A stretch of DNA of 64,000 nucleotides from Luteimicrobium xylanilyticum (GTDB lineage Bacteria > Actinomycetota > Actinomycetes > Actinomycetales > Cellulomonadaceae): contig NZ_CP045529.1 in the NCBI RefSeq assembly GCF_009429125.1, positions 3,286,001-3,350,000 of the forward strand, in the 5' to 3' direction. Positions 19,395-29,543 of this stretch are shown here, one piece after another. The notes beneath the pieces are model-generated. The model made no database searches, was not told the DNA's origin, and saw only the letters and a program-made list of their open reading frames with translations. The translations under genes and the position numbers were made by a program. Position 1 is the first letter of the stretch. The number at the start of each line of letters is the position of its first letter.

Positions 19395-20399
19395 CTACTC
19401 GGCCTGAGAGCGGAGGCGCGCGACCTCGTAGAGGGCGATGCCGCCCGCCACGGACGCGTTGAGCGACTCGACGTCCGACGTGATCGGGATGGACGCGACG
19501 ACGTCGCACGCCTCCCGGACGAGCCGCGACAGTCCCTTGCCCTCGGAGCCGACGACGACGACGAGCGGGTCCGTCGCGAAGGCGACGTCGCCGATGGGGG
19601 TGGGTCCGTCGCCGTCGAGCCCGACGACGAAGCAGCCGGCCTGCTTGAGCTCGCCGAGGGCGCGGGCGAGGTTGGTGACGCGGGCGACGGGCACGCGGGC
19701 CGCGGCGCCTGCAGACGTCTTCCACGCCGACGCGGTCACGCCGGCCGCCCGGCGCTCGGGGACGACGACGCCGTGCCCGCCGAACGCCCCGGCCGAACGC
19801 ATGACGGCACCGAGGTTGCGGGGGTCGGTGACGCCGTCGAGCGCGACGAGCAACGGCGCGGCGCCGCTGCGCTCGGCCGCGTCGAGGAGGTCGTCGAGGT
19901 CGGCGTACTCGTACGGCGGGACCTGGACGGCCACGCCCTGGTGGACCGCGCCGTCGGTGAGCCGGTCGAGCTCGGGCTTGGTGACCTCGAGGAGGTTGTA
20001 CCCGCGGCCTGACACGATCTGCAGGATCTCGCGGGTGCGGTCGTCGGCCTCGAGCCGCGACGCGACGTAGAGGGTGGTCACCGGGACGCCGGCGCGGAGC
20101 GCCTCGAGGACCGCGTTGCGGCCCGCGACGACCTCGGTCGCCGCCCCGCGGCCGGGGCCACGGCTCGACCCGCCACGACCGGAGCGGGCACGGTCGCCCC
20201 CACGACCGGAAGACCCGCCTGCCTTCTTCTCCGCCTCCACCTTGCGCTTGTGAGCGACGTGGTACGTGCGGTCCTCGGCCTTGGGCGTCGGGCCGCGGCC
20301 CTCGAGGCCCTTGCGGCGCTGGCCGCCCGAGCCGACCGTCGCGCCCTTCTTGGAGCCGGCCTTGCGGACGGCGCCGCGACGCTTCGAGTTGCCTGCCAT
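19395..20399 (-). CDS. rlmB: 23S rRNA (guanosine-2'-O-)-methyltransferase RlmB
   Basis: A 334-aa SpoU-family SAM-dependent methyltransferase. A basic, Gly/Arg-rich extension (1-85) precedes the substrate-binding domain (about 86-165, [12 protein letters not shown]) and the knotted SPOUT domain. The latter has [25 protein letters not shown] and [18 protein letters not shown]. In other bacteria RlmB methylates G2251 in the peptidyl-transferase centre. It starts one base after the cysS stop, so the two are co-transcribed, a classic actinobacterial pair. Confidence 0.95.
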   Translation of the reverse strand: MAGNSKRRGAVRKAGSKKGATVGSGGQRRKGLEGRGPTPKAEDRTYHVAHKRKVEAEKKAGGSSGRGGDRARSGRGGSSRGPGRGAATEVVAGRNAVLEALRAGVPVTTLYVASRLEADDRTREILQIVSGRGYNLLEVTKPELDRLTDGAVHQGVAVQVPPYEYADLDDLLDAAERSGAAPLLVALDGVTDPRNLGAVMRSAGAFGGHGVVVPERRAAGVTASAWKTSAGAAARVPVARVTNLARALGELKQAGCFVVGLDGDGPTPIGDVAFATDPLVVVVGSEGKGLSRLVREACDVVASIPITSDVESLNASVAGGIALYEVARLRSQAE

Positions 20400-20400
20400 G

Positions 20401-21897
20401 TCAGTCCTGCAATCGTTCGGTGGGGGCGGGCGCGGCGAGGCTCCACCGCGCGCCGGTGGGCTGGTCCTCGACCACGATTCCCGCTGCGGCGAGACGGCCG
20501 CGGATCAGGTCTGCGGTCGCGAAGTCACGCGCGGCCCGCGCGTCGGCGCGGGCGTCGAGCTCGGCCTGCACGACGGCGCCCAGCGCCTCGGCGTAGCGCG
20601 AGTCACCGCCCGTGGCCCAGTGGGGGTCGCCGGGGTCGAGCCCGAGGACGTCGAGCATCGCCCGGACTGCGACCAGCTCGGCGCGCACGTCACGGCGCGC
20701 GGCGTCGACCTCGGGTCCGTGCGAGCCGCCGACGGACGCCGCCGCGACGGCGGTGTTCCCGAGCCGCAGGTGCTCGTGGACGACGGCGAGCGCCGCGGGG
20801 ACGTTGAGGTCGTCGTCCATCGCTGCGACGAACGCCTCGGGCAGGACCGCGGACCGGACCTCGGCGTCGTCGACGGCACCGACACGCTCCGATGCCCGGG
20901 CGACGAAGCCGGCGAACCGCTCCCAGGTCGCCTCCGCCTCGGCGAGGGTGTCGGGACCCCACTCGAGCATCGAGCGGTAGTGGACCGCGGTCAGGGCGTA
21001 GCGGAGCGCCGAGGCGGGGGCCTCGGCGAGCACCTCGCGGACGAGCAGCCCGTTGCCGAGCGACTTGCTCATCTTGGCGCCGCCCTGCGTGACCCAGGCG
21101 CTGTGCAGCCAGTGGCGCGCGAAACCGTACCCGGCGGCGCGCGACTGGGCCTGCTCGTTCTCGTGGTGCGGGAAGCGCAGGTCGAGGCCTCCGCCGTGGA
21201 TGTCGAACGTGTCGCCGAGGTAGCGCTGCGCCATCGCAGAGCACTCGAGGTGCCAGCCGGGGCGGCCGCGGCCGAAGGGCGTGGGCCAGGCCGCCGTCGG
21301 TGGCTCGCCGTCCTTCGGCGCCTTCCAGAGGGCGAAGTCGTGGGGGTCCCGCTTGAGCCCCGCGTTCACGGGCTCCTCCGCGCCGAGGTCCTCGGGGGCG
21401 ATCGTGAGGTCCTCGAGGCGCTGGTTGGTGAGCGAGCCGTACTCGGGCCAGGAGCGCACGTCGAAGTAGACGTCACCCTCGGCCGCGACGTAGGCGTGCC
21501 CGCGCTCGACGAGGCGGGACATCAGCCCGACCATGTCGACGACGTGCCCGGTGGCCCGGGGCTCGTAGGTGGGGGGCAGGACGCCCACGGCGTCGTACGC
21601 GGCCGTGAACTCGCGCTCGTAGATCGCGGCCCGCTCCCACCAGCGCTGACCGGCCGCGGCGGCCTTGGCGAGGATCTTGTCGTCGATGTCCGTCACGTTG
21701 CGCACGAGCGTGACCGCGAGGCCGGAACGGCGCAGCCAGCGGACCAGGACGTCGAACGCGACCTGGGTGCGCAGGTGCCCGATGTGGGGCTCGCTCTGGA
21801 CGGTGGCCCCGCACACGTAGATGCCGACCTCACCGGGGACAGCGGGCACGAAGTCCCGGACGTCGCGCGTGGCGGTGTCGAAGAGGCGAAGGGTCAC
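20401..21897 (-). CDS. cysS: Cysteinyl-tRNA synthetase
   Basis: A 498-aa class I aminoacyl-tRNA synthetase charging tRNA-Cys. The HIGH motif is PHIGHLRTQ and the KMSKS motif is KMSKSLGN. Zn-ligand-type residues are visible ([26 protein letters not shown]). The length separates it from MshC, the ~410-aa mycothiol ligase paralog. The C-terminal DALR-type region is present. It follows ispDF and precedes rlmB, as in many actinobacteria, but a tetR gene and a gene fragment lie between ispF and cysS here. Confidence 0.96.
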   Translation of the reverse strand: MTLRLFDTATRDVRDFVPAVPGEVGIYVCGATVQSEPHIGHLRTQVAFDVLVRWLRRSGLAVTLVRNVTDIDDKILAKAAAAGQRWWERAAIYEREFTAAYDAVGVLPPTYEPRATGHVVDMVGLMSRLVERGHAYVAAEGDVYFDVRSWPEYGSLTNQRLEDLTIAPEDLGAEEPVNAGLKRDPHDFALWKAPKDGEPPTAAWPTPFGRGRPGWHLECSAMAQRYLGDTFDIHGGGLDLRFPHHENEQAQSRAAGYGFARHWLHSAWVTQGGAKMSKSLGNGLLVREVLAEAPASALRYALTAVHYRSMLEWGPDTLAEAEATWERFAGFVARASERVGAVDDAEVRSAVLPEAFVAAMDDDLNVPAALAVVHEHLRLGNTAVAAASVGGSHGPEVDAARRDVRAELVAVRAMLDVLGLDPGDPHWATGGDSRYAEALGAVVQAELDARADARAARDFATADLIRGRLAAAGIVVEDQPTGARWSLAAPAPTERLQD

Positions 21898-21940
21898 CCG
21901 GCAAGGGTACCGGGGCGCCCCCTACCGGGCAGAACGCGCC

Positions 21941-22204
21941 TCAGACCCGCCAGACGACACGGCGGGGCGTGACGCGCACGATCACGCGCTCGTTGTCGGT
22001 GCCTTCGTCCCCCGTGTACCGCTCGGCGCCCGTGAAGGTGCGCACGAGGTCGTGGATGAGCTGCGAGTCGGGGTCGTCGACGAGCGTCACGTCGCCGCGG
22101 ATCTCGAGGTAGCGCTGCGGTGCGTCGCGCGGGTAGACGAGGACGGTCGCGACGACCGCGTGCTCGGGGGGCGTCGAGGAGTGGCGCAGGTAACCGCGGG
22201 CGGG
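21941..22204 (-). pseudogene. C-terminal remnant of a PPOX/F420-dependent-type flavin enzyme
   Basis: About 85 codons resemble the C-terminal half of small PPOX-class (pyridoxamine-oxidase-like/F420) proteins: PQRYLEIRGDVTLVDDPDSQ, then IHDLVRTFTGAERYTGDEG and ERVIVRVTPRRV. The N-terminal barrel strands that bind cofactor are missing. Upstream the frame runs into the end of the tetR gene, with no ribosome site or plausible start. I read it as a truncated gene. A short functional protein from an undetected start is less likely. Confidence 0.6.
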
Positions 22205-22205
22205 G

Positions 22206-22814
22206 CTACGGCTCGGGCTGCGGGCGCACCAGGCCAAGGATCGCGTCGGCCACGGCGTGGAACGACGCGACGGCGGCGGCGTCGTCGTGCTCGACCATCC
22301 ACGCGATCTGGATGCCGTCGATCTCCGCGGACACCATCCGGGCCAGCAGCGCGACGTCCATCGCGTACGTGACCCCCGCGCGCTGGGCCGCGGCCGTCAG
22401 GTACTGCTCGGACGCCACCCACTGCTCCCGGAGCTGCTCGAGCACGATGGCCCGCATGCGCTCGTCGCGGGCGCCGAGGGTCGCGATCTCGATGGTGAGG
22501 AGCTGGTGGTGGGACCGCGCCTCGACCCCCTTCCACATCGCGTCGGCCAGCGCGTGCATCGTCGTCGAGATGTCGCCGCCGCCCGCGATCGCGTCGTCGA
22601 GGAACGTCGCGGCGATCGCCGCGACCTGCTGGCTGAGCGCGGCGAGCATCTCGTGCTTGTCCCGGAAGACGTAGTGGATGATGCCGGGCCGCACGCCCGC
22701 CTCGCGCGCCACCGACCGGATCGTCACGGCCTCGACGCCCTCCCGGAGCGCGACGGCCAGCGCGGCCGCGACGAGCTGCTCGCGGCGCTGCTCGTGGCTC
22801 AGTCGCTCGTTCAT
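22206..22814 (-). CDS. TetR-family transcriptional regulator
   Basis: A 202-aa repressor-type protein with an N-terminal helix-turn-helix (about 10-56; [21 protein letters not shown]) and an all-helical ligand domain. The C-terminal half resembles BetI-like TetR_C regions. ATG 22814 overlaps the ispF stop (ATGA), so it is coupled to the isoprenoid operon. The decayed PPOX fragment right after it may be the remains of its former target. The ligand is unknown. Confidence 0.9.
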   Translation of the reverse strand: MNERLSHEQRREQLVAAALAVALREGVEAVTIRSVAREAGVRPGIIHYVFRDKHEMLAALSQQVAAIAATFLDDAIAGGGDISTTMHALADAMWKGVEARSHHQLLTIEIATLGARDERMRAIVLEQLREQWVASEQYLTAAAQRAGVTYAMDVALLARMVSAEIDGIQIAWMVEHDDAAAVASFHAVADAILGLVRPQPEP

Positions 22815-23341
22815 CCGGCGGCGCCGGTGTCGTCGGGACGTTCCTCGTCGTCGGCGACCGGCACGACGAGCGCCGTCGCGAGCGCGGCCAGGCCCTCGCC
22901 CCGCCCGGTGAGGCCGAGGCCGTCGGTGGTGGTCGCCGTGAGCGTGACGACGGCGCCCGCGGCCTCGCTCAGCGCGGCCTGCGCCTCGGCGCGGCGGGGC
23001 CCGAGGCGTGGGCGGTTGCCGATCACCTGGACCGCGACGTTGCCGATCTCGAACCCGGCGGCACGGACGCGCCGGGCGGCCTCCGCGAGGAGCGCCGTGC
23101 CGCGAGCACCCGCCCACTCGGGCTCGCTGGTGCCGAAGTTCGATCCCAGGTCGCCGAGCCCCGAGGCGGAGAACAACGCGTCGGCTGCGGCGTGCGCCGC
23201 GACGTCGCCGTCGGAGTGCCCCGCGAGCCCGGTCTCGCCCGGCCAGTGCAGGCCGCCCACCCACAGCTCGCGAGCCGGGTCCGTGTCGAACGCGTGCACG
23301 TCGGTCCCGATGCCGGTCCGCGGCAGCGAGGCCGCGCTCAC
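22811..23341 (-). CDS. ispF: 2-C-methyl-D-erythritol 2,4-cyclodiphosphate synthase
   Basis: A 176-aa enzyme of the MEP isoprenoid pathway that cyclises CDP-ME 2-phosphate. Metal ligands are in GTDVHAF (Asp 14, His 16) and [14 protein letters not shown]. The C-terminal [14 protein letters not shown] motif is intact. GTG 23341 overlaps the ispD stop (GTGA), so IspD and IspF are made together as separate proteins rather than as the IspDF fusion of some bacteria. The ~18-residue tail after VPVADD is longer than usual. Confidence 0.95.
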   Translation of the reverse strand: MSAASLPRTGIGTDVHAFDTDPARELWVGGLHWPGETGLAGHSDGDVAAHAAADALFSASGLGDLGSNFGTSEPEWAGARGTALLAEAARRVRAAGFEIGNVAVQVIGNRPRLGPRRAEAQAALSEAAGAVVTLTATTTDGLGLTGRGEGLAALATALVVPVADDEERPDDTGAAG

Positions 23342-24129
23342 GCGCTCTCCTCGAGCAGCAGGCCCGCCACCGCGAGGTCGTGCGCGGTCGTGATCTTCAG
23401 GGCGCGGGCATCACCTTCGACGAGCACCACGTCGAGGCCGAGCGCCGCCACGAGGCTCGCGTCGTCGCTCGCGGCCGTCGCCTCGTCCCCCGCCACGCCG
23501 GCGCCGGCAGCGTGCGCGCGCTCGAGCACGTCGCGCCGGAAGCCCTGCGGCGTCTGGACGGCCCGGAGGTCCCGGCGGTCGACCGTCCCAGCCGAGCGGA
23601 CAGACCCGCCGTCCGAGGTCGGGAGAACACGGACGACGGTGTCGGTCACGGGCAAGGCGGGCACAACGGCATCGTGGCCCTCGAGGACGGCCCGCGCGAC
23701 CCGAACGAGGAGGTCGACCGGGGCGAGCGCCCGGGCGGCGTCGTGCACGAGGACGACGGGAGGAGCGGTCGCCAGGAGCGCGGCGAGGCCCGCGGCCACA
23801 CTGGCCTGCCGGGTGGGCCCGCCGGGAACGACGGTCACCCGGGGAGGTCGGAGCGTGTCCGACGACGCCAGGGCGGCGCGGAGCGCCTCGACGTGGGCCG
23901 GCGGTGCCGTGACGACGACGCTCGTCGCGCCGGCCGCGACGAGCCTGGTCGCGGCGTGCACGACCAACGGGGTGCCGCCCAGCCTCACGAGCGCCTTGGG
24001 GACCGCGGCGCCGAGCCGGGTGCCTGAGCCCGCGGCCGTCAGGACGGCCGCGAAGGCCGGCCCGCTGGTCGCGGACCGGCCTTCGTGTGGAGCGGGTGCC
24101 GGAGCTTCGCCGGCGACTGACGTGCTCAG
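23338..24129 (-). CDS. ispD: 2-C-methyl-D-erythritol 4-phosphate cytidylyltransferase, probable CTG start
   Basis: MEP-pathway enzyme that couples CTP to MEP. The N-terminal CTP-binding motif [11 protein letters not shown] and the following VPKAL are present, with later motifs VHDAARAL and [14 protein letters not shown]. The first in-frame GTG (23988) falls after these motifs and would remove the active site. No ATG, GTG or TTG was found upstream in frame. CTG 24129-24127 overlaps the carD stop as CTGA and gives a 263-aa protein with a ~27-residue Ala/Pro leader before the fold. I take this CTG as the start. Confidence 0.88.
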   Translation of the reverse strand: MSTSVAGEAPAPAPHEGRSATSGPAFAAVLTAAGSGTRLGAAVPKALVRLGGTPLVVHAATRLVAAGATSVVVTAPPAHVEALRAALASSDTLRPPRVTVVPGGPTRQASVAAGLAALLATAPPVVLVHDAARALAPVDLLVRVARAVLEGHDAVVPALPVTDTVVRVLPTSDGGSVRSAGTVDRRDLRAVQTPQGFRRDVLERAHAAGAGVAGDEATAASDDASLVAALGLDVVLVEGDARALKITTAHDLAVAGLLLEESA

Positions 24130-24608
24130 CTGGCGAGCACCTCGTCGAGGATGGCCTCCGCCTTCTCCTCCTCGGTGTGCTCCGCCAGCGCGAGCTCCGA
24201 GACGAGGATCTGGCGTGCCTTCGCGAGCATGCGCTTCTCGCCGGCGGAGAGGCCGCGGTCGGCGTCCCGTCGAGAGAGGTCGCGCACGACCTCGGCGACC
24301 TTGATGACGTCGCCGGACGCCAGCTTCTCGAGGTTGGCCTTGTAGCGTCGCGACCAGTTGGTCGGCTCTTCCGTGTACGGCGCACGAAGAACCTCGAACA
24401 CCTTGTCGAGACCTTCCTGGCCGACGACGTCACGCACACCCACGAGGTCGACGTTCTCTGCGGGGACCTCGATCGTCAGGTCGCCCTGAGCGACCCTGAG
24501 CTTGAGGTAGAGCTTGTCCTCCCCGCGGATGGTCCGTGTCTTGATCTCCTCGATGAGGGCTGCGCCGTGGTGCGGGTAGACGACCGTCTCCCCTACAGTG
24601 AAAGTCAT
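24126..24608 (-). CDS. carD: CarD-family RNA polymerase-binding regulator
   Basis: A 160-aa global transcription factor. The N-terminal RNAP-interaction Tudor-like domain ([20 protein letters not shown]) is followed by a helical DNA-binding domain with the conserved [15 protein letters not shown] Trp region. In mycobacteria CarD stabilises open complexes at rRNA and housekeeping promoters. ATG 24608 follows GGGGACATCTGAAG. It leads the carD-ispD-ispF operon, a conserved actinobacterial arrangement. Confidence 0.96.
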   Translation of the reverse strand: MTFTVGETVVYPHHGAALIEEIKTRTIRGEDKLYLKLRVAQGDLTIEVPAENVDLVGVRDVVGQEGLDKVFEVLRAPYTEEPTNWSRRYKANLEKLASGDVIKVAEVVRDLSRRDADRGLSAGEKRMLAKARQILVSELALAEHTEEEKAEAILDEVLAS

Positions 24609-24809
24609 CTTCAGATGTCCCCTTTCGCGGGGGTCCATCTTACCACGCGGCCATTTCGGGGCCGCTGGGCGAGAAGGCCCCGCGGGCCACCGGCCACCCA
24701 CGTGACGTGGCCTACGGCACGCCCCGGAACGCGCGAGCACGGTGCCCGAAACGCTACTCTGAGGGGGCCCCACCCGGCCTTCCCCCCGACGAGCCCTGGA
24801 GATCGCACT

Positions 24810-25292
24810 GTGAACCGCAGCACCGCCCGCATGAGCAAGTTCCTCGCGGTCCCGGTGGCCCTCGCGAGCGCCGCCGCGCTCTCCGCCTGCGCCCCCACGC
24901 AGACCAACAAGCCCTACCAGCCCTCCGACGGCATCGACGTCGTCGTGGGCGACGTGAAGGGCATCAACCTCATGGTGCTCTCGAGCGCCAAGGGCGACCC
25001 CGGGCGCCTGCTGGGCTCCTTCTACAACAACGGCACCGAGAAGGCGACCGTCACGGTCGAGCCCGAGGGCACGTCCTCCGCAACCGTCTCGGTGGACCCG
25101 TCGTCCGTCACCCAGCTCGGCGAGGGCAAGACCGACGACGTCGTCTTCGACTCGACGAGCGCCGCGCCGGGCGCGACGCTCCCGGTCACGGTCACGGTCG
25201 GGGACGACACCGAGACCGTGTCGGTCCCCGTGCTCGACGGGACGCTGCCCGAGTACGCGACGCTGCTGCCCACCGCCTCGGCCGAAGGCTGA
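24810..25292 (+). CDS. Lipoprotein, unknown function
   Basis: A 160-aa protein with an N-terminal signal and lipobox LSAC, lipidated Cys near 27, so it is anchored on the outer face of the membrane. The mature part is a single Ser/Thr/Val-rich beta domain ([20 protein letters not shown], then [15 protein letters not shown]). This looks like an immunoglobulin-like accessory domain. GTG 24810 has GGAG 8 nt upstream; ATG 24831 is possible. It converges on pstB across a shared terminator. Confidence 0.85.
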   Translation: MNRSTARMSKFLAVPVALASAAALSACAPTQTNKPYQPSDGIDVVVGDVKGINLMVLSSAKGDPGRLLGSFYNNGTEKATVTVEPEGTSSATVSVDPSSVTQLGEGKTDDVVFDSTSAAPGATLPVTVTVGDDTETVSVPVLDGTLPEYATLLPTASAEG

Positions 25293-25307
25293 GCCCGCAG
25301 AACGTCA

Positions 25308-25342
25308 CGAAGGCCCCCAGGACGTCGTCCTGGGGGCCTTCG
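25308..25342. terminator. Strong bidirectional terminator
   Basis: A perfect 16-bp stem, CGAAGGCCCCCAGGAC with its complement, and a 3-nt loop. It lies midway between the convergent lipoprotein and pstB genes and can serve both strands. Confidence 0.9.
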
Positions 25343-25374
25343 TCGCTCTTCCGGCCGGCACGGCCGGCCCCAGA

Positions 25375-26154
25375 TCACCCGAAGCGGCCGGAGATGTAGT
25401 CCTCCGTCGCCTTCTCCTTGGGCGTCGAGAAGATCGTGCCCGTGTCGTCCATCTCGATGAGCTTCCCGGGGCGCCCGGTGCCCGCGATGTTGAAGAACGC
25501 GGTCCGGTCGCTCACGCGCGCAGCCTGCTGCATGTTGTGCGTGACGATGACGATCGTGTAGTCCTTCTTCAGCTCGGTCACGAGGTCCTCGATCGCGAGC
25601 GTGGAGATCGGGTCGAGCGCGGAGCACGGCTCGTCCATGAGGAGGACCTGCGGCTTCACGGCGATGGCGCGCGCGATGCACAGCCGCTGCTGCTGACCGC
25701 CCGACAGGCCGGCCCCCGGCTTGTGGAGCCGGTCCTTGACCTCGTTCCAGAGGTTCGCGCTCGTGAGCGACGCCTCGACCAGGTCGGCGGCGTCCGACTT
25801 CGAGATCTTCCTGTTGACGAGGCGCACGCCCGCGAGCACGTTCTCCTCGATCGACATCGTGGGGAACGGGTTGGGCCGCTGGAACACCATGCCGATCTGG
25901 CGGCGCACCGCGACCGGGTCGACGTCGGCGCCGTACAGGTCGACGCCCTCCATCTCGACGCTGCCGTGCACGGACGCACCGGGGATGACCTCGTGCATGC
26001 GGTTGAGCGTGCGCAGGAAGGTCGACTTGCCGCAGCCGGACGGGCCGATGAACGCGGTGACCGAGCGGGGCTCGATCGTCATCGTGACGCCCTCGACCGC
26101 CAGGAAGTCGCCGTAGTAGATGTTGAGGTCCTTGACGTCGATGCGCTGTGCCAT
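25375..26154 (-). CDS. pstB: Phosphate ABC transporter ATP-binding protein PstB
   Basis: A 259-aa ATPase of the high-affinity phosphate importer. Walker A is GPSGCGKST, the signature is LSGGQQQRL, Walker B is [13 protein letters not shown] and the H-loop is VTHNMQQA. I chose ATG 26154 (MAQRID) because it gives the family length and has AAGGA upstream. ATG 26199, overlapping the pstA stop, would add 15 residues ([15 protein letters not shown]) and is the alternative. It is the last gene of pstSCAB. Confidence 0.95.
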   Translation of the reverse strand: MAQRIDVKDLNIYYGDFLAVEGVTMTIEPRSVTAFIGPSGCGKSTFLRTLNRMHEVIPGASVHGSVEMEGVDLYGADVDPVAVRRQIGMVFQRPNPFPTMSIEENVLAGVRLVNRKISKSDAADLVEASLTSANLWNEVKDRLHKPGAGLSGGQQQRLCIARAIAVKPQVLLMDEPCSALDPISTLAIEDLVTELKKDYTIVIVTHNMQQAARVSDRTAFFNIAGTGRPGKLIEMDDTGTIFSTPKEKATEDYISGRFG

Positions 26155-26195
26155 CGCGGGGTCGTCCTTCGTCGGGGTGGGGTTCGTGGGGGTGG

Positions 26196-27170
26196 TCATG
26201 GCCGCAGCTTCGGTGCGAAGAGTCGGGACACGAGCCGCGCGACCAGGTTGAGGATCATGACGATGAGGATCAGCGTCAGCGCGGCCGCCCAGGCGCGGTC
26301 GTAGTTGATGGTCGGGATGCAGGTGACGTTCGGGTTGTTGCACGGCACCAGGCCCGACGTGAACTGCCGGTACACGTAGACCGGCAGCGTCATCATGCGG
26401 CCCTCGAACGGGTTGAAGTTGATCGAGTCGATCACGCCGACCGTGAGGAGCAGCGGCGCCGTCTCGCCGACGACGCGGGAGACCGCGAGCATGACGCCCG
26501 TCGTGATGCCTGCGACGGACGTACGGAGCACGACCTTGATCACCGTGAGCCACTTCGGGACGCCGAGGGCGTACGCCGCCTCGCGCAGCTCGTTCGGGAC
26601 GAGCTTGAGCATCTCCTCCGTCGAGCGGACCACGACCGGGATCATGAGCACGCTCAGCGCGACCGCACCCATCGCCCCGAAGTGGGCGCTGGGGCCGAGG
26701 AAGAGCGCGAACAGGGCGTAGGCGAACAGGCCCGCGACGATCGACGGGATCCCCGTCATGACGTCGACGAAGAACGTCACCGCGCGCGCCAGCCGGCCGC
26801 CCGCCCCGTACTCGACGAGGTAGATCGCGGCCAGGATGCCGATCGGCACCGAGATGATCGCGGCGCCGACGGTCACCCAGACGGTGCCGACGATCGCGTG
26901 GTAGATGCCGCCCGCGTCCATGCCGCCGAACACCCCGCGCATGGAGTGCAGGAGGAAGTACGGGTCGAGGCGCCCGACGCCGCGGGCGACCACGGTCCAG
27001 AGCAGCCAGACGAGCGGCACGAGGGCGACGGCGAAGGCGGTGCTCACGAGCACCGTCATCAGCCGGTCCTTGCGGCGCCGTCGCGGGTCGGACGTGCGCA
27101 GCAGCGCACGGACGTCGTCGCCGCGCGGGGGCCGCGGGGCGCCGTCGAGGGTGGTGGGAATCACGGCCAT
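26196..27170 (-). CDS. pstA: Phosphate ABC transporter permease PstA
   Basis: A 324-aa permease with about six membrane segments. The EAA-type cytoplasmic loop ([20 protein letters not shown]) docks to PstB. A periplasmic loop before the last helix contains two Cys in [12 protein letters not shown], absent from enteric PstA, which could form a disulfide. It starts one base after the pstC stop. Confidence 0.95.
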   Translation of the reverse strand: MAVIPTTLDGAPRPPRGDDVRALLRTSDPRRRRKDRLMTVLVSTAFAVALVPLVWLLWTVVARGVGRLDPYFLLHSMRGVFGGMDAGGIYHAIVGTVWVTVGAAIISVPIGILAAIYLVEYGAGGRLARAVTFFVDVMTGIPSIVAGLFAYALFALFLGPSAHFGAMGAVALSVLMIPVVVRSTEEMLKLVPNELREAAYALGVPKWLTVIKVVLRTSVAGITTGVMLAVSRVVGETAPLLLTVGVIDSINFNPFEGRMMTLPVYVYRQFTSGLVPCNNPNVTCIPTINYDRAWAAALTLILIVMILNLVARLVSRLFAPKLRP

Positions 27171-27171
27171 C

Positions 27172-28191
27172 TCAGTTCGCTCCCGAGAATTCCTTGCGGC
27201 GGCCGACGACCCAGCGCGACGCCATGTTGACGACCATCGTGATGACGAACAGTGCGAGCCCCGTCGCCATCAGCGTGCTCATGCCGAGCGAGTTCGCCTC
27301 CGGGTACTTGAGGGCGATGTTCGCGGCGATCGTCTGCTGCTTGCCCGCGAGGAGCAGCGCGAAGGAGTACGTGAGCCCGGGCGACAGGATCATGACGACG
27401 GCCATGGTCTCGCCGAGCGCGCGGCCCAGACCGAGCATCGCGGCGGACACGACACCCGAGCGGCCGAACGGCAGGACGGCGGTGCGGATCATCTCCCACC
27501 GCGTCGCGCCGAGGGCGAGCGCCGCCTCCTCGTGGAGCTTCGGCGTCTGGAGGAAGACCTCCCGCGAGACCGCCGTGATGATCGGCAGGATCATCACGGC
27601 CAGCACCAACGAGACGGTCATGAGGACGCGGGCGGGGTCGGCCGCCGGCCCCTTGAACAGCGGGATCCAGCCCAGGACGTCCGAGACGCCCTGCCAGACC
27701 GGCTGGATCGCCGGAGCCAGGACGAGCGCCCCCCACAGGCCGTACACGACCGAGGGAATGGCCGCGAGCAGGTCGATCACCCAGCCCAGCAGAGACGCCA
27801 GGCGCCGGGGCGCATAGTGCGAGGTGAACAGGGCGATGCCGATCGCGAGCGGCACGGCGATCACGAGGGCCACCGCCGCCGCCAGCAGGGTGCCGAAGAT
27901 CAGCGGGCCGAGGTAGGAGGCCAGGGAACCCTGCCCCTGGAAGAAGCTCACCTTCGACGCGATCTCCGAGCCGCTTGACGTGAGCGCAGGCCACGCCTGC
28001 CAGAGCAGGAAGCCGGCGACCGCGGCGAGCGCGACCAGGATGAGCGTCCCCGCGCCCGTCGCGAGGTAGCGGAACGCGCGGTTGAGGCCGCGGTCCGCGG
28101 CCCGCGGGCGCCGACGCCGCGGGCTCCCGGGGTCGGGCGCACCCGACGGCGCCGGGCTGGTCGCCCGGGCCTCGGCGGCTGTGGTGGTCAC
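27172..28191 (-). CDS. pstC: Phosphate ABC transporter permease PstC
   Basis: A 339-aa permease with a cytoplasmic Arg/Pro-rich N-terminus (1-50), then about six helices and the EAA loop (HEEAALALGATRWEMIRTAV). The GTG at 28191 is chosen because AAGGAGA lies 5 nt upstream; a longer frame exists but lacks such a site. It forms the transmembrane channel with PstA. Confidence 0.95.
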   Translation of the reverse strand: MTTTAAEARATSPAPSGAPDPGSPRRRRPRAADRGLNRAFRYLATGAGTLILVALAAVAGFLLWQAWPALTSSGSEIASKVSFFQGQGSLASYLGPLIFGTLLAAAVALVIAVPLAIGIALFTSHYAPRRLASLLGWVIDLLAAIPSVVYGLWGALVLAPAIQPVWQGVSDVLGWIPLFKGPAADPARVLMTVSLVLAVMILPIITAVSREVFLQTPKLHEEAALALGATRWEMIRTAVLPFGRSGVVSAAMLGLGRALGETMAVVMILSPGLTYSFALLLAGKQQTIAANIALKYPEANSLGMSTLMATGLALFVITMVVNMASRWVVGRRKEFSGAN

Positions 28192-28304
28192 ACCGTCTCC
28201 TTCGTCATCGTGGGCACCTCTCGAACCGGGTGCGAGGCGGTGCCGGCGGGCAGGAGACGGAACGCCTCCGCCCGTCGGCACCGGTCACCACGTCGTCCGA
28301 CCGG

Positions 28305-29441
28305 TCAGCCGGCCTTGATCGCGTCCACCGCGGCCTGCGCCTTGGTGTACAGGTCCTTCGAGATCGGCGCGGAACCGGCTGCGGAGGCCGCGGCCTGCTG
28401 GCCGGCGTCGCTGATCACGTAGCTGAGGAAGCCCTTGACGAGGGCGGCCTGGTTGGCGTCCGAGTACGAGGTGCACGCGATGTCGTACGAGACGAGCACC
28501 AGCGGGTACGTCGAGGAGTCGGTCAGGGTGCGGTCGATGTCGACGGCGATGTCCGAGGCAGCGCGGCCCGAGACGATCTTCGACTTCGCGACCGCGGCGG
28601 CCGCGGCGTCGGCAGAGTGCGCGACGAAGGAGTCGCCCACCTTGATCTTCGCGGTGCCGAGCTTGCCGGCCTGCGACGCGTCGATGTAGCCGACCGTGCC
28701 GTCGCCGCCCTGGATCGTCTGCACGACGCCCGAGGTGCCCTGCGCGGACTGGCCGCCCTTGACCGGGAAGGTCTGGGACGCCTCGTACGGCCATGCGTCG
28801 CCCGCGTTCGCCTTGACCCACTGCGTGAAGTTCTCGGTCGTGCCCGAGTCGTCCGAGCGGTGCACCGGCGTGATCGCCGTGCTCGGGAGCTTGACCCCGT
28901 CGTTGAGCTTGGCGATCGCCGGGTCGTCCCACTTCGTGATCTTGCCGTCGAAGATCTTCGCGACGGTCGGGCCGTCGAGGTTCAGCGAGTCGACGCCCTT
29001 GAGGTTGAAGGCCACGACGATCGGGCTGATGTAGACGGGCAGCTCGACGACGTCGCCGTTCTGGCAGGTGGTCTTCGCCTGGGAGATCTCGTCGTCCGTC
29101 AGGTACGCGTCCGAGCCGGCGTACTGGACGGCGCCGCTGAGGAACTGCTTGCGGCCGTCGCCCGAACCGATCGGGTCGTAGTTCACGGTGACGCCGCTGT
29201 TGGCGGACTGGAAGCCCGAGCGCCAGGCGTCCATCGCGCTGCCCTGGGCGGACGAGCCGGCGCCGTTCAGCTCGCCGCTCAGGTCGCCGCCGTTGGCCGC
29301 GCCGTCGGTGCTGGTACCGGAGCCGGTGCCGTTCCCCGTGGCGTCGTCGGAACCGCACGCGGCAAGGCTGAGGGCGAGCGCGCCGATCGCGACGGCAGAG
29401 CCCACGCGGGTGAGTCGGCTGAGGTTCACGTGTCGTTCCAT
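28305..29441 (-). CDS. pstS: Phosphate-binding lipoprotein PstS
   Basis: A 378-aa periplasmic-type binding protein with signal and lipobox LAAC (Cys 29). Phosphate-contact regions are recognisable: GAGSSAQGSAMDAW near the N-terminus and HRSDDSGTTENFTQWV, containing the SGT motif. It captures inorganic phosphate for PstCAB. It heads the operon, and a PHO-box-like direct repeat lies about 80-100 nt upstream. Confidence 0.96.
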   Translation of the reverse strand: MERHVNLSRLTRVGSAVAIGALALSLAACGSDDATGNGTGSGTSTDGAANGGDLSGELNGAGSSAQGSAMDAWRSGFQSANSGVTVNYDPIGSGDGRKQFLSGAVQYAGSDAYLTDDEISQAKTTCQNGDVVELPVYISPIVVAFNLKGVDSLNLDGPTVAKIFDGKITKWDDPAIAKLNDGVKLPSTAITPVHRSDDSGTTENFTQWVKANAGDAWPYEASQTFPVKGGQSAQGTSGVVQTIQGGDGTVGYIDASQAGKLGTAKIKVGDSFVAHSADAAAAAVAKSKIVSGRAASDIAVDIDRTLTDSSTYPLVLVSYDIACTSYSDANQAALVKGFLSYVISDAGQQAAASAAGSAPISKDLYTKAQAAVDAIKAG

Positions 29442-29489
29442 CCTGTTCGCACGTCTTACGTCGTCGGCGAGCGCCGGCGACGAGCCCGA

Positions 29490-29495
29490 CGCTAG
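29490..29495 (-). promoter_or_regulatory. Possible -10 of pstS
   Basis: TAGCGT on the minus strand is a TANNNT hexamer 48 nt before the pstS start. The PHO-box-like repeat ends about 26 nt upstream, where an activator replacing a weak -35 would bind. Confidence 0.45.
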
Positions 29496-29521
29496 GCAGG
29501 ACGGATGACCGGGTGGCGCAG

Positions 29522-29543
29522 CGAGGATGAACGCAGAGTGAAC
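29522..29543 (-). promoter_or_regulatory. PHO-box-like PhoP site upstream of pstS
   Basis: On the minus strand two 11-nt direct repeats abut: GTTCACTCTGC and GTTCATCCTCG. Pairs of 11-nt GTTCA repeats are the PhoP-binding PHO boxes of Streptomyces and relatives. The position before pstS supports induction by phosphate starvation. Confidence 0.75.
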
